Shown: positions 29,184-38,166, counted from the first letter of the stretch. The stretch: 64,000 bases of DNA from CAVRQM01 sp963756975 (GCA_963756975.1 CAVWPS010000002.1:1-64000), one strand, 5' to 3'. A program made the numbers and translations. The notes: generated by a model from the sequence alone, not told the origin.

Positions 29184-31975
29184 TGCCAAATCTTCGCGCG
29201 ACCGCGCGGCTACAATTCCACGCGGGCTTTCCGATCGATCGCGCGACCGGGCTGGTCGACTATTTCGCGGGCCTCGGCATCAGCCACCTGTACGCCTCGC
29301 CGCTGCTGATGTCGCGGCCCGGCTCGACCCACGGCTACGACATCGTCGACCACACGCGCATCGACCCGGAGCTCGGCGGCGAGGACGCGCTGCGCCGCCT
29401 CGTCGCGGCACTCCGCGCCAGGGACATGGGCCTGATCCTCGACATCGTGCCGAACCACATGGGCGTCGGCGGTGCCGACAACGCGTGGTGGCTCGATGTC
29501 CTGGAATGGGGCCGCGCGTCGCCGTTCGCGGAGTTCTTCGACATCGACTGGGAGTCTCCGAACAGCACGCTTCGCGGCAAGCTGCTCGCCCCGTTCCTCG
29601 GCGGCGCGTACGGTATCGTTCTGCGCGGCGGCGACATCCGGCTGAAGTTCGACCACGCCGACGGTCGCTTCTACGTCTCCGTCTACGACAGCCATCGTTT
29701 CCCGGTCACGCCGCGCGACTACCCGGCGATCCTGCGCGCGGCCGGTGGCGCGCTCGATGGCCTGGCCGAGCCGTTCGCGGAAGCCGTCGGCGACGACCGC
29801 GACCTCACCCGCCGTCGTGCGGAGGACGGCCGCGCCGCGTTGCGCGCCGCCTTCGAGGCGCAGCCGCAGGATTTCGCCACCGCGCTCGCCGCGTTCGACC
29901 CGCACACGGACGACAGCCGCGACCGGCTGCACGGCTTGCTGGAGCGCCAGCATTACCGGCTCGCGTGGTGGCGGGCGGCGTCGGACGAGATCAACTGGCG
30001 GCGCTTCTTCGACATCAACGGGCTGGCCGGCGTTCGCCAGGAACTGCCCGCCGTGTTCGACGCGACCCACGCGAAGGTGCTCGAACTCTACGCCGAGGGC
30101 CTGATCGACGGCGTGCGGATCGACCATGTCGACGGCCTCGCGGACCCGCACGGCTATTGCCGCAAGCTGCGGCGCGCCATGGCCGCCGTCGTGAAGCACC
30201 GCCCGGAGGCGCTGCGCCACACGGCCCCGCTGATCTGGGTCGAAAAAATCCTGTTCGCCCACGAGCGCCTGATCGGCGAGTGGCAGACGGACGGCACCAC
30301 CGGCTACGATTTCATGAACGAGGTCTCGGCCGTCCTCCACGACCCGGCGGGCGAGGCACCGCTGACCCTGCTCTGGACGTCGCTGACCGGTCGCGCGGCG
30401 GTGTTCTCGGCCGAGGCGGAGCCGGCGCGCCGGCTGATCCTGCGCGACGCCCTGTCGAGCGAGCTGTGGTCCTGCGCGTTCGCGATCCACCGCATTTTGC
30501 GCCGCAATATCGACACACGCGACTGGACACTTACCGGTGTCCGCCGAGTGCTCGAGGAGTTGTTGGTCCACTTTCACACCTACCGAATTTATTCCGGTCC
30601 GGCCGGCGCCTCCGATGCGGACCGCTCCGCGTTCGCGTGGGCGATGGCGGGCGCGCGCCGCACCGCCTCGGCCGCGGCACAGGAGCTGCTCGGCGTGGTG
30701 GAGAACATCCTGCTCGGCGAGGGCATCCGCGAGATCCCGGCCGGTGCCCTGAAGCGCGAGCGGTTGCGGACCATGGTGCGGTTCCAGCAGCTCTCCGCGC
30801 CGACCGCGGCCAAATCGGTCGAGGACACGGCGTTCTACCGCTACGGCCGCCTGCTGAGCCGCAACGAGGTCGGCAGCGAGCCGTCGCAATGGTCCCTGCC
30901 CGTCCAGGCGTTCCACGCGACCGCGCGCGAACGCCGCCAGCGCCTGCCCCGCGCGATGCTGGCCACCGCCACGCACGACCACAAGCGCGGCGAGGACACC
31001 CGCGCCCGCCTCGCCGTGCTGAGCGAGATGCCGGGTGCCTGGGAAGACGCGGTGCGGCGCTGGATGCGCCTGAACACGGCGGCACGGCGCGAAATCGACG
31101 GCGAGATGGCGCCCGACGCCGGTGACGAGCTGATGATCTACCAGACGATCGTCGCCGCCTGGCCGCTCGACCTGTCGCCGGACGACACCGACGGACTGGC
31201 CGCGTTCAAAACTCGGCTGCACGGGTGGCTCGAGAAATCGATCCGCGAGGCGAAGCTGCATAGCGGCTGGACGCTGCCGAACGAGCCTTACGAGAGCGCG
31301 GCCAAGGCCATGCTCGACCATTGCCTCGATCCGGCGCGGACCGCCCCGGTCGGGCGCGAGATGGCGGAGTTCGCCGCCCGGATCGCGCCGGCGGGGGCGA
31401 TCAACGGGCTGTCGCAGACGCTGATCCGGCTGACCGGGCCCGGTGTTCCGGATCTGTATCAGGGCACCGAATACTGGGATCTGACGCTGGTCGATCCCGA
31501 CAACCGCCGCCCGGTCGATTTCGACGCACGGCGCGCATCGCTCGGCGGGCAGGAACCGGCGGCCGACCTGCTGGCGCACTGGCACGACGGGCGCATCAAG
31601 CAGCGGGTCATCGCCCGCGCGCTGGCGTTCCGGGCCGCGCAGGAGGCGCTGTTCGCCGACGGCACCTACGAGCCGTTGCGCGTCGAGGGCCCGGCCGCCG
31701 AGCATGTCATCGCGTTCGCGCGCGTGCTGGATGACCGGATTTGCGTCACCCTCGCCACCCGCCTTCCCGTCCCGCTGCTCGACGCGGACGCGACGCTGCC
31801 GCTCGTTCCGGTCGCCGCATGGAATGAAACGTTCGTGAGCCTGCCGAAGACCGTCGCCGATCGGCGCTGGTCCGACGTTCTGACCGGGAACGCCGCACAC
31901 GCCGATGGCGGGGCGTCCCTGCCGGTCGGAGCCGCCCTGGGCACCCTGCCCGTCGCATTGCTGGAGGCCTTATGA
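29183..31975 (+). CDS. treY: maltooligosyltrehalose synthase TreY
   Basis: The 930-residue GH13_26 enzyme turns the reducing end of a maltooligosaccharide into a trehalose unit. Signatures are TARLQFHAGFPIDRATGLVDYF at the N-terminus, GSTHGYDIVDHTRIDPELGG, D314 in VRIDHVDGLADP, E354 in IWVEKILFAHE, and the C-terminal GVPDLYQGTEYWDL. It works with TreZ (25457-27243) to make free trehalose from glucan. The ATG at 29183 shares a base with the malQ stop. A TTG directly before it at 29180 is less likely. The end overlaps otsA by 4 nt. Confidence 0.96.
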   Translation: MPNLRATARLQFHAGFPIDRATGLVDYFAGLGISHLYASPLLMSRPGSTHGYDIVDHTRIDPELGGEDALRRLVAALRARDMGLILDIVPNHMGVGGADNAWWLDVLEWGRASPFAEFFDIDWESPNSTLRGKLLAPFLGGAYGIVLRGGDIRLKFDHADGRFYVSVYDSHRFPVTPRDYPAILRAAGGALDGLAEPFAEAVGDDRDLTRRRAEDGRAALRAAFEAQPQDFATALAAFDPHTDDSRDRLHGLLERQHYRLAWWRAASDEINWRRFFDINGLAGVRQELPAVFDATHAKVLELYAEGLIDGVRIDHVDGLADPHGYCRKLRRAMAAVVKHRPEALRHTAPLIWVEKILFAHERLIGEWQTDGTTGYDFMNEVSAVLHDPAGEAPLTLLWTSLTGRAAVFSAEAEPARRLILRDALSSELWSCAFAIHRILRRNIDTRDWTLTGVRRVLEELLVHFHTYRIYSGPAGASDADRSAFAWAMAGARRTASAAAQELLGVVENILLGEGIREIPAGALKRERLRTMVRFQQLSAPTAAKSVEDTAFYRYGRLLSRNEVGSEPSQWSLPVQAFHATARERRQRLPRAMLATATHDHKRGEDTRARLAVLSEMPGAWEDAVRRWMRLNTAARREIDGEMAPDAGDELMIYQTIVAAWPLDLSPDDTDGLAAFKTRLHGWLEKSIREAKLHSGWTLPNEPYESAAKAMLDHCLDPARTAPVGREMAEFAARIAPAGAINGLSQTLIRLTGPGVPDLYQGTEYWDLTLVDPDNRRPVDFDARRASLGGQEPAADLLAHWHDGRIKQRVIARALAFRAAQEALFADGTYEPLRVEGPAAEHVIAFARVLDDRICVTLATRLPVPLLDADATLPLVPVAAWNETFVSLPKTVADRRWSDVLTGNAAHADGGASLPVGAALGTLPVALLEAL

Positions 31976-33471
31976 GCCGCCTCGTCGTCGTATCGAACCG
32001 CGTGCCGGTCCCGACTTCGGGGCCGCAGGCCGGCGGACTGGCCGTCGCCCTCGACGGGCTGATGGAGCGCCGCGGCGGCCTCTGGTTCGGCTGGAGCGGC
32101 AAGGTGTCGGACAATGCCGAGACCAAGCCGGTGCAGGTGGTCCACGCCGCCGGCGTCGACTACGCGACGGTCGACCTGACGCGCGACGAGCACGACCGCT
32201 ACTACAACGCCTTCTCGAACGCGGTGCTGTGGCCGCTGCTGCACACGATGCCGGAGCTGATGCGCTACGACCGGGCGGACGCGCGGGCGTATCGCGCCGT
32301 CAACGTCCGGCTCGCCCACGAACTCGCCGCGTTGCTGCATCCGTCCGACACGGTGTGGGTCCACGATTACCACCTGCTGCCGATGGCCGCCGCCCTTCGC
32401 GCCGAGGGTGTCCGCAACGCGATCGGGTTCTTCCTGCACATCCCGTTCGCCTCGTGCGACGTGCTGGCGGCGGCGCCCGAGATGGCGTCGCTGGTGCGCG
32501 ACATGCTGGCCGCCGACCTGATCGGGTTCCAGACCGAGAACGACCTCACCAATTTCGCCGCCGCCGCCGAGCTGCTCGCCGGTGCCGCGCGCAGCCAGGG
32601 CAACATGCTGACCGTGACCCGGGACGGCGTCAGCCGCGCGGTGCGGCTCGGTGTGTTCCCGGTCGAGATCGAGCCGCACGGCTTCGCCCGCATGGCGGCC
32701 GACATGCAGAACGGTGCCGCGGCCAGCAATCTTCGCCGCAGCCTCGATGGCCAGAAGCTGATCCTGGGGATCGAGCGTCTCGACCCGACCAAGGGGTTGA
32801 TCCAGCGCGTGCAGGGATTGCGGACTCTGCTGGAAAGCCGGCCGGCGTGGCGGCGGCACGTGACGATGCTGCAGATCGCGGCCACGTCCCGCAAGGAGGT
32901 CGAAAGCTACCAGACTCTGCGCGCGACACTCGACCGTGAGACGGGCGCGCTGAACGCCGATTACGGCGACCCGGACTGGACGCCGTTTCGGCTGGTCTCG
33001 CGCGGCGTCGACCGGAACGTGGTCGCCGGCTATCTGCGCCATGCCGACGTGGGCGTGGTGACGCCGCTGCGCGACGGCATGAACCTCGTGGCGAAGGAAT
33101 TCGTGGCCGCGCAGGATCCGGAGAACCCGGGGGTGCTCGTGCTGTCCCGGTTCGCGGGTGCCGCCCAGCAGCTCGACGCCGCGGTCATGGTCAACCCGCA
33201 CGATTCCGACGCGATGGCGGATGCGATGCACACCGCGCTATCGATGCCGTTGCCGGAGCGGCAGCAGCGCTGGCGGGCGTTGTGGGGCGCGATCGAACAC
33301 CGCTCGCCGCTCGCGTGGGGCCGGTCGTTCGTGACCGCGCTGACCCGGACGACGCAGCCGGTCATGGTCGTCGGCCGCGCGCTGCCGGTGAAGGGCCGCG
33401 TCGCCGACGAGCCGAAACAGGCATTGCGCCTGACCAACGACCCCGGCGACGGGCAGCGCACCATCAACTGA
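31972..33471 (+). CDS. otsA: trehalose-6-phosphate synthase OtsA
   Basis: This 499-residue GT20 glycosyltransferase joins UDP-glucose and glucose-6-phosphate. Signatures are RLVVVSNRVPVP and the glycine-rich GGLAVAL loop at the N-terminus, WVHDYHLLPMA, IGFFLHIPFAS, LGIERLDPTKGL and VVTPLRDGMNLVAKEF. It is the last gene of the operon. No trehalose-6-phosphate phosphatase (otsB) follows, and none is seen elsewhere in the window, so the phosphatase must be encoded elsewhere or the product used otherwise. A short CCGCC-GAAC-GGCGG hairpin at 33476-33489 after the stop may be a weak end point, but it lacks a T-run. Confidence 0.95.
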   Translation: MSRLVVVSNRVPVPTSGPQAGGLAVALDGLMERRGGLWFGWSGKVSDNAETKPVQVVHAAGVDYATVDLTRDEHDRYYNAFSNAVLWPLLHTMPELMRYDRADARAYRAVNVRLAHELAALLHPSDTVWVHDYHLLPMAAALRAEGVRNAIGFFLHIPFASCDVLAAAPEMASLVRDMLAADLIGFQTENDLTNFAAAAELLAGAARSQGNMLTVTRDGVSRAVRLGVFPVEIEPHGFARMAADMQNGAAASNLRRSLDGQKLILGIERLDPTKGLIQRVQGLRTLLESRPAWRRHVTMLQIAATSRKEVESYQTLRATLDRETGALNADYGDPDWTPFRLVSRGVDRNVVAGYLRHADVGVVTPLRDGMNLVAKEFVAAQDPENPGVLVLSRFAGAAQQLDAAVMVNPHDSDAMADAMHTALSMPLPERQQRWRALWGAIEHRSPLAWGRSFVTALTRTTQPVMVVGRALPVKGRVADEPKQALRLTNDPGDGQRTIN

Positions 33472-33530
33472 CGGTCCGCCGAACGGCGGGGTGGGTTGTC
33501 GCCGCCCCGTTACCGGCCCATTTCGGTCGC

Positions 33531-34091
33531 ATGCAACAGACCACTTCACACGATCCCGTCGGCTGGCACGGGACCACCATCTTGTGCGTCCGGCGCGGCG
33601 CGCAGGTCGCCATGGCGGGCGACGGACAGGTGACGCTCGGCCAGACCGTCATCAAGGGAAACGCCCGCAAGGTCCGCCGGATCGGCAACGGCCACGTCAT
33701 CGCCGGGTTCGCGGGTGCCACGGCCGACGCGTTCACCCTGCTCGAACGGCTGGAAGCGAAGCTCGAGCGGTTTCCGAACCAGCTCGAACGCGCCTGCGTC
33801 GAACTGGCGAAGGATTGGCGCACCGACCGCTACCTCCGCCGGCTCGAGGCGATGATGGCCGTCGCCGACAAGGACCGCAGCTTCACCCTGACCGGCAACG
33901 GCGACGTGCTGGAGCCGGATGACGGCGTGATCGCGATCGGCTCCGGCGGCAACTTCGCGCTGGCCGCCGCGCGCGCGCTGATCGACATGCCGGAGCTGAC
34001 GGCCGAGGAGGTCGCGCGCAAGGCGATGCGGATCGCGGCCGATATCTGCGTCTACACCAATCATAACGTGATCGTAGAGACGATCTCGTAA
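33531..34091 (+). CDS. hslV: ATP-dependent protease subunit HslV
   Basis: The 186-residue proteasome-like peptidase begins with a short propeptide. After removal of 14 residues the catalytic Thr of TTILCVRRG becomes the N-terminus. QVTLGQTVIKGNARKVRRI and GFAGATADAFTLLERLE are typical. It forms the proteolytic double ring capped by HslU. The ATG at 33531 gives the usual propeptide length. hslU begins 10 bp after the stop. The 59-bp gap from otsA shows no clear sigma-32 promoter. Confidence 0.97.
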   Translation: MQQTTSHDPVGWHGTTILCVRRGAQVAMAGDGQVTLGQTVIKGNARKVRRIGNGHVIAGFAGATADAFTLLERLEAKLERFPNQLERACVELAKDWRTDRYLRRLEAMMAVADKDRSFTLTGNGDVLEPDDGVIAIGSGGNFALAAARALIDMPELTAEEVARKAMRIAADICVYTNHNVIVETIS

Positions 34092-34101
34092 GGACCGGAC
34101 C

Positions 34102-35415
34102 ATGGAAACACCAACCCTGTCGCCACGCGAAATCGTGGCCGAGCTCGATCGTTTCATCGTCGGTCAGGACGACGCCAAGCGCGCGGTCGCGATCGCGTTG
34201 CGCAACCGCTGGCGCCGCAACCAGCTGCCGGAGGGCCTGCGCGAGGAGGTCGTGCCGAAGAACATCCTGATGATCGGCCCCACCGGCTGCGGCAAGACGG
34301 AGATCGCGCGCCGGCTCGCGCGCCTGGCGCAGGCGCCGTTCCTGAAGGTGGAAGCGACCAAATTCACCGAGGTCGGCTATGTCGGCCGCGACGTCGAGAG
34401 CATCGCGCGCGATCTGGTCGAGGTCAGCCTGACGATGCTGAAGGAGGAAGGCCGCAAGGACGTCCAGCCCCGCGCCGAACAGGCGGCGGAGGAGCGGCTG
34501 GTCACGGCACTCGCCGGCGAGACGGCGGCGGCCGACACGAAAGGCAAGTTTCGGCGGATGCTGGCCTCGGGCGAGCTCGACGAGAAGGAAATCGACATTT
34601 CGGTCGAGAGCAAAAGCTCGACGCCCGGGATGGACCTGCCCGGGATGCCGCCCGGCCAGGTGATCAACATGGGCGAGATGATGAAGGGGATGTTCGGCCG
34701 CGCGCCGCAGCAGACCCGCCGCATGACGGTCGCCGCCGCCCGTCAGGCGCTGATCGCCGAGGAGGCCGAGAAGCTGCTCGACACCGACCGCGTGACACGC
34801 GACGCGGTGCGCCACGCGGAGGAGAACGGGATCGTCTTCATCGACGAGATCGACAAGGTTTGCGCGCGCAGCGAGGGCGGGTTTCGCGGGGCCGACGTGA
34901 GCCGCGAGGGCGTGCAGCGCGACCTGCTGCCGCTGATCGAGGGCACGACCGTCAACACGAAATACGGCCCGGTGAAGACCGACCACGTCCTGTTCATCGC
35001 GTCCGGCGCGTTCCACCTCGCCAAGCCCGCCGACCTGCTGCCCGAGTTGCAGGGCCGCCTGCCAATCCGCGTCGAGCTGGCCCCGCTGTCGCGCGCCGAT
35101 CTGCGGCGCATCCTGACCGAGCCGGAACACAGCCTGATCAAGCAGTACACGGCACTGATCGGGACCGAGGGGGTGACACTCGACTTCGAGGAGAGTGCGA
35201 TCGACACCGTCGCCGAGCTGGCGGCCGACATCAACGACCGCGTCGAGAACATCGGCGCCCGGCGGCTCGCGACCGTGCTGGAGCGGCTGCTGGAGGCGAT
35301 CAGCTTCGAGGCGTCGGACAAGGGCGGCGAGACCATCCGCCTGGACGGCGCCTACGTGCGCGAGCGGGTCGAACCGCTGGCGACACAGAGCGATCTGAGC
35401 CGGTTCATCCTGTGA
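34102..35415 (+). CDS. hslU: ATP-dependent protease ATPase subunit HslU
   Basis: The 437-residue AAA+ unfoldase carries LSPREIVAELDRFIVGQDDAKRAVAIALRNRWRR at the N-terminus, Walker A GPTGCGKTE, the pore motif KFTEVGYVGRD, an I-domain, Walker B IVFIDEIDKV, and the C-terminal sensor region DINDRVENIGARRLATVLERLLE. It ends in the hydrophobic tail FIL that docks into HslV. It unfolds substrates and feeds them to HslV. The stop overlaps the GTG start of sufE. Confidence 0.98.
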   Translation: METPTLSPREIVAELDRFIVGQDDAKRAVAIALRNRWRRNQLPEGLREEVVPKNILMIGPTGCGKTEIARRLARLAQAPFLKVEATKFTEVGYVGRDVESIARDLVEVSLTMLKEEGRKDVQPRAEQAAEERLVTALAGETAAADTKGKFRRMLASGELDEKEIDISVESKSSTPGMDLPGMPPGQVINMGEMMKGMFGRAPQQTRRMTVAAARQALIAEEAEKLLDTDRVTRDAVRHAEENGIVFIDEIDKVCARSEGGFRGADVSREGVQRDLLPLIEGTTVNTKYGPVKTDHVLFIASGAFHLAKPADLLPELQGRLPIRVELAPLSRADLRRILTEPEHSLIKQYTALIGTEGVTLDFEESAIDTVAELAADINDRVENIGARRLATVLERLLEAISFEASDKGGETIRLDGAYVRERVEPLATQSDLSRFIL

Positions 35416-35918
35416 GCGCCCACCCTCACGCCGCAGCCACCTCTCCCTCTCCCTCTTCGGGAGAGGGCCGGGGTGAGGGGCTGCCCGCTGCGTTCCTGAC
35501 CCCCCAGGAACCCACCTGCGCCGAAGCCATCGAGGAAGTCCGCCAGGAACTCGACCTGTTCGACGACTGGCTCGACCGCTACGAGCAGATCATCGGCTGG
35601 GGCCGCAAGCTGCCGCCCTTCCCGCCCGAATGGGCCGACGACGCGCACCGCGTGCCGGGCTGCCAAAGCCGCGTCTGGATGGAGAGCACCGAGGCCGACG
35701 GCCGCCTGTTCTTCGCCGGCAGCTCGGACGCGGCGATCGTCTCCGGACTCGTCGCGTTGCTCCTGCGGGTCTACTCGGGCCGCACGCCGGCGGAGATTCT
35801 GGCCACCCCGCCGGTGTTCCTCAAGGAACTCGGCCTGCTCGGCAACCTTTCGACCAACCGGGGCAACGGCATCGCGGCGATGGCGGCCAAACTGCGGGAG
35901 CGTGCGGCGGCGGCATGA
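35412..35918 (+). CDS. sufE: SufE-type sulfur acceptor protein, with a repeat read into its N-terminus
   Basis: From about residue 38 the protein is SufE: AIEEVRQELDLFDDWLDRYEQIIGWGRKLPP, then VPGCQSRVWM with the sulfur-accepting C84, and LGNLSTNRGNGIAAM. SufE takes sulfur from the SufS desulfurase for Fe-S cluster assembly. GTG 35412 overlaps the hslU stop. No ATG occurs before the conserved part. Residues about 9-25 (SPSPSSGEGRGEG) are coded by a copy of the palindromic repeat at 35440-35480. The real start may instead be a CTG or other weak codon after it. No other suf gene is in the window. Confidence 0.88.
   Translation: MSAHPHAAATSPSPSSGEGRGEGLPAAFLTPQEPTCAEAIEEVRQELDLFDDWLDRYEQIIGWGRKLPPFPPEWADDAHRVPGCQSRVWMESTEADGRLFFAGSSDAAIVSGLVALLLRVYSGRTPAEILATPPVFLKELGLLGNLSTNRGNGIAAMAAKLRERAAAA
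35440..35480. repeat. GC-rich palindromic repeat copy inside the 5' end of sufE
   Basis: The stretch holds CTCTCCCTCTCCC, a short loop, and GGGAGAGGGCCGGGGTGAGGG. This is the same core as the copies near 38.1, 42.5 and 62.9 kb. Here the left arm lacks the CCCCGG part, so it is an incomplete palindrome. It lies in frame with sufE. Confidence 0.8.
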
Positions 35919-36655
35919 AATGGCTTGTTCTCGCGGTTCTGCTCGGCTGCCCGGACCCGGTGGCGGCCGCGCCCGCGCCGGAACTGGCGGTCCTGGTCGC
36001 CGGTGACGCCTCGCTGCCGGTGTTCGACGACGCCGTGGCCGGCATGCGCGACCGGCTTGCGACCGGGGGCGCCCAAATCACCCGCCTCAGTGCCGATCCC
36101 GCCCTCGGCGGCGGCACGTCGCTTGCGGGCATGCTGAACGCGGTCGCGGCGATGCGGCCCGCGCGCGGTCAAGGCTGCCTCGTGTTCGCGACCTCGCACG
36201 GTGCGCATGACGGCACGCTCCTGCTCGGTGAGGATTTTCTGAAACCTGCGGCGCTCGACCGGGCGCTGTCGGCCGGCTGCGGCTCGGCACCGACGGTCGT
36301 GATCATCTCGGGCTGCTTCAGCGGCGGCTTCGCGCGCGGAAGAATGCAGCGGCCGAACCGCATCATCCTCACCGCCGCCCGCCCAGACCGGCCGTCGTTC
36401 GGCTGCGGGGCCGGGCTGAAAATGACGGTGTTCGACGCCTGCCTGCTGTCCAACATGGACCGCATGGGCGATTGGGTGGCCGTCGCCGCCGGGACGAAGG
36501 TCTGCGTGGGAGAGGCCGAGCACGCGATGGACGCGGTCCCGTCCGAGCCGCAGAGCTTCTTCGGCCGTGATGTGCGGACCCTGCCGGTGCCGGTGGTTCG
36601 CCCGGCGATCCCGGCCGATGCGCCGACGCTGGTGGGCGACCCCGGCTCGAATTAA
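35915..36655 (+). CDS. C13 (legumain/caspase-like) peptidase-type lipoprotein
   Basis: The 246-residue protein begins MKWLVLAVLLGCPD, a signal peptide with an LLGC lipobox, so it is probably anchored by lipid at Cys13. The fold pattern is caspase-like. LVFATSHGAHDGTLL carries the presumed catalytic H95, and TVVIISGCFSGGF the presumed nucleophile C134, as in bacterial peptidase C13 family members. Substrate unknown. The ATG overlaps the sufE stop, but a functional link is not evident. The end overlaps the convergent trpF end by 4 nt (36652-36655). Confidence 0.75.
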   Translation: MKWLVLAVLLGCPDPVAAAPAPELAVLVAGDASLPVFDDAVAGMRDRLATGGAQITRLSADPALGGGTSLAGMLNAVAAMRPARGQGCLVFATSHGAHDGTLLLGEDFLKPAALDRALSAGCGSAPTVVIISGCFSGGFARGRMQRPNRIILTAARPDRPSFGCGAGLKMTVFDACLLSNMDRMGDWVAVAAGTKVCVGEAEHAMDAVPSEPQSFFGRDVRTLPVPVVRPAIPADAPTLVGDPGSN

Positions 36656-37272
36656 GCGCGTGCGGCCTGGATGAACGCGGCAATCCGCGCCGGGTCTTTG
36701 ACGCCTGGCGCGCTTTCGACGCCGGACGATACATCGACCGCCTCGGTCCCGCTCGTCCGCACCGCCTCGGCCACGTTGTCCGGCGTCAGGCCGCCGGCCA
36801 GCAGCCACGGTCCGGGCGCGGTCCAGCCGGATGTGGCCGACCAGTCGAACCGCGTCGCGTTGCCGCCGGGCCGGTCGCTGCCGGCCGGCGGTCTGGACTC
36901 GATCAGCAACGCGGCGGCACCGTCCATCGCGCCCGGCAAGTCGGACGCCGCCGCGACGCCGACGGCGCGCCAGACCGGAAGGTCGAACAGCGCCCCGATC
37001 TCCGCCGCGCGGGCGGGCGAGGCATACAGTTGCAATATGTTCAGCGGGATACGGTCCAGCGTCGCGTCGATCTCGTCGTCGGTCGGCTCGACGAACAGGC
37101 CGACGCGCGGCGGGCCACCGGCATGGCGGGCGCTGAGCGTGCCGGCGTCGCGCGGGGTGACATGGCGCGGGGAGCGGGCGAAGAACACGAAGCCGAGCCA
37201 GTCGGCACCGGCCGCGACCGCCGCATCGAACCCCGCCGCGTCGTTCAGCCCGCAGATTTTGACGCGGGTCAC
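36652..37272 (-). CDS. trpF: phosphoribosylanthranilate isomerase TrpF
   Basis: This 206-residue TIM-barrel enzyme catalyses the third step of tryptophan synthesis from anthranilate. It shows the general base Cys in VKICGLN, FVFFARSPRHV, LLAGGLTPDNV and the phosphate loop VDVSSGVESAPGVKDP with the catalytic Asp. The start is GTG 37272, overlapping the lapA stop by 4 nt, and no ATG fits. In many relatives trpB and trpA follow trpF. Here the operon ends after it. Confidence 0.95.
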   Translation of the reverse strand: MTRVKICGLNDAAGFDAAVAAGADWLGFVFFARSPRHVTPRDAGTLSARHAGGPPRVGLFVEPTDDEIDATLDRIPLNILQLYASPARAAEIGALFDLPVWRAVGVAAASDLPGAMDGAAALLIESRPPAGSDRPGGNATRFDWSATSGWTAPGPWLLAGGLTPDNVAEAVRTSGTEAVDVSSGVESAPGVKDPARIAAFIQAARA

Positions 37273-37616
37273 CCGCGATGATCGGCCAGGGCCGGAAGCC
37301 GTGTGCCGCTCCGCTCCGCCCGAAGCTGGGCGGCGGCCAGATCGCTCCGCAAGGTCGCGACCTCGGCCTGCAACCGCTCGCGCGCCCGTTCGGCCGACCG
37401 CGCCCGGCCGCGTGCGCCCAGGACGCTGATCCAGAGGACGATTCCGCCGATGAAGAACGCGATTCCCATGGCGACCAGGATCGCGAGCGAGACCGGGACC
37501 TGGATCGCGTAGTCGGTCGGCCACAACCCGAGTTTCACAGGCTCGCGATTGGACAGCGCGAACAGGATGCCGATCAACAGCAGCGGGATCGCGACGATCA
37601 GGCGGATAACGATCAC
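37269..37616 (-). CDS. lapA: LapA domain (DUF1049) inner-membrane protein
   Basis: The 115-residue protein has two transmembrane segments (RLIVAIPLLLIGILFALSN and VSLAILVAMGIAFFIGGIVLWI), then a cytoplasmic alpha-helical, coiled-coil-like tail rich in Arg and Glu (RARSAERARERLQAEVATL). LapA in enterobacteria is a heat-shock membrane protein linked with LapB in the control of lipopolysaccharide synthesis. Only the LapA-type protein is here. It lies between ihfB and trpF with 4-nt overlaps on both sides, a common alphaproteobacterial order. Confidence 0.88.
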   Translation of the reverse strand: MIVIRLIVAIPLLLIGILFALSNREPVKLGLWPTDYAIQVPVSLAILVAMGIAFFIGGIVLWISVLGARGRARSAERARERLQAEVATLRSDLAAAQLRAERSGTRLPALADHRG

Positions 37617-37954
37617 GCGGGAATTCCGGCCGGGCGGGACCTGACCTGCCGGCGCGCGGCGGGCCTTTCCTCGCCCGAATCGTTAACCCGCTCCCGCAAC
37701 TCCTTGCCGGCCTTGAAGAACGGGACGGCTTTCTCGCGCACCGGGACGGCGACGCCGGTGCGCGGGTTGCGCCCGGTCCGCGCGTCGCGCCGCTTGACGG
37801 TAAACGCGCCGAAGCCGCGCAGCTCGACCCGTTCGCCGCGCGCGAGGGCGCTGCCGATTTCGTTGAAAATGGTGCCGACGATCAGTTCGAGGTCTCGGCC
37901 GAGCAGGTGGCTGTGGGATGCCGCGAGGTCGGCGATCAGTTCGGACTTGGTCAT
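37613..37954 (-). CDS. ihfB: integration host factor subunit beta
   Basis: This DNA-bending protein of the HU/IHF family has 113 residues. TKSELIADLAA, VELRGFGAFTVKRRDARTGRNPRTG (beta-arm and signature) and VPFFKAGKELRERVN are standard. A basic tail of about 18 residues (RPAARRQVRSRPAGIPA) extends beyond the usual end. IHF bends DNA at promoters and origins as a heterodimer with IhfA. In Alphaproteobacteria ihfB follows rpsA, as here, with a 212-bp gap holding a large palindrome. Confidence 0.93.
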   Translation of the reverse strand: MTKSELIADLAASHSHLLGRDLELIVGTIFNEIGSALARGERVELRGFGAFTVKRRDARTGRNPRTGVAVPVREKAVPFFKAGKELRERVNDSGEERPAARRQVRSRPAGIPA

Positions 37955-38067
37955 CGCGGCGCTTCGATCCTGCTTGCGGAGGTCTTTACGCTGCCAGAGC
38001 GGGTGTTATGCGTCAACAGACATGGCGGCTAAGTCGTTGGGTCTACGCGATAGTCGAGCGGTAAAGA

Positions 38068-38147
38068 CCCTCACCCCGGCCCTCTCCCAAAGCGGGAGAG
38101 GGAGAAGCGGCTGCTCCCTCTCCCTTGGGAGAGGGCCGGGGTGAGGG
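38068..38147. repeat. 80-bp nested palindromic repeat between rpsA and ihfB
   Basis: The outer arms 38068-38090 and 38125-38147 are a perfect 23-bp inverted repeat with core CTCACCCCGGCCCTCTCCC. Inside them, GGGAGAGGGAG and CTCCCTCTCCC form a second 11-bp stem. On RNA this would be a strong hairpin that could stop transcription or protect the rpsA message, although no T-run follows. Confidence 0.9.
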
Positions 38148-38166
38148 GTCGGCGGGCGGGGAGTTG

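Noticed and set aside
29210..31900. 896-aa open frame antisense to treY
   Set aside because: treY is intact with all motifs. The antisense product is Arg/Val/Gly-rich without domains.
33476..33489. CCGCC-GAAC-GGCGG hairpin as a terminator after otsA
   Set aside because: The stem is only 5 bp with no T-run, which is frequent by chance in DNA this rich in GC.
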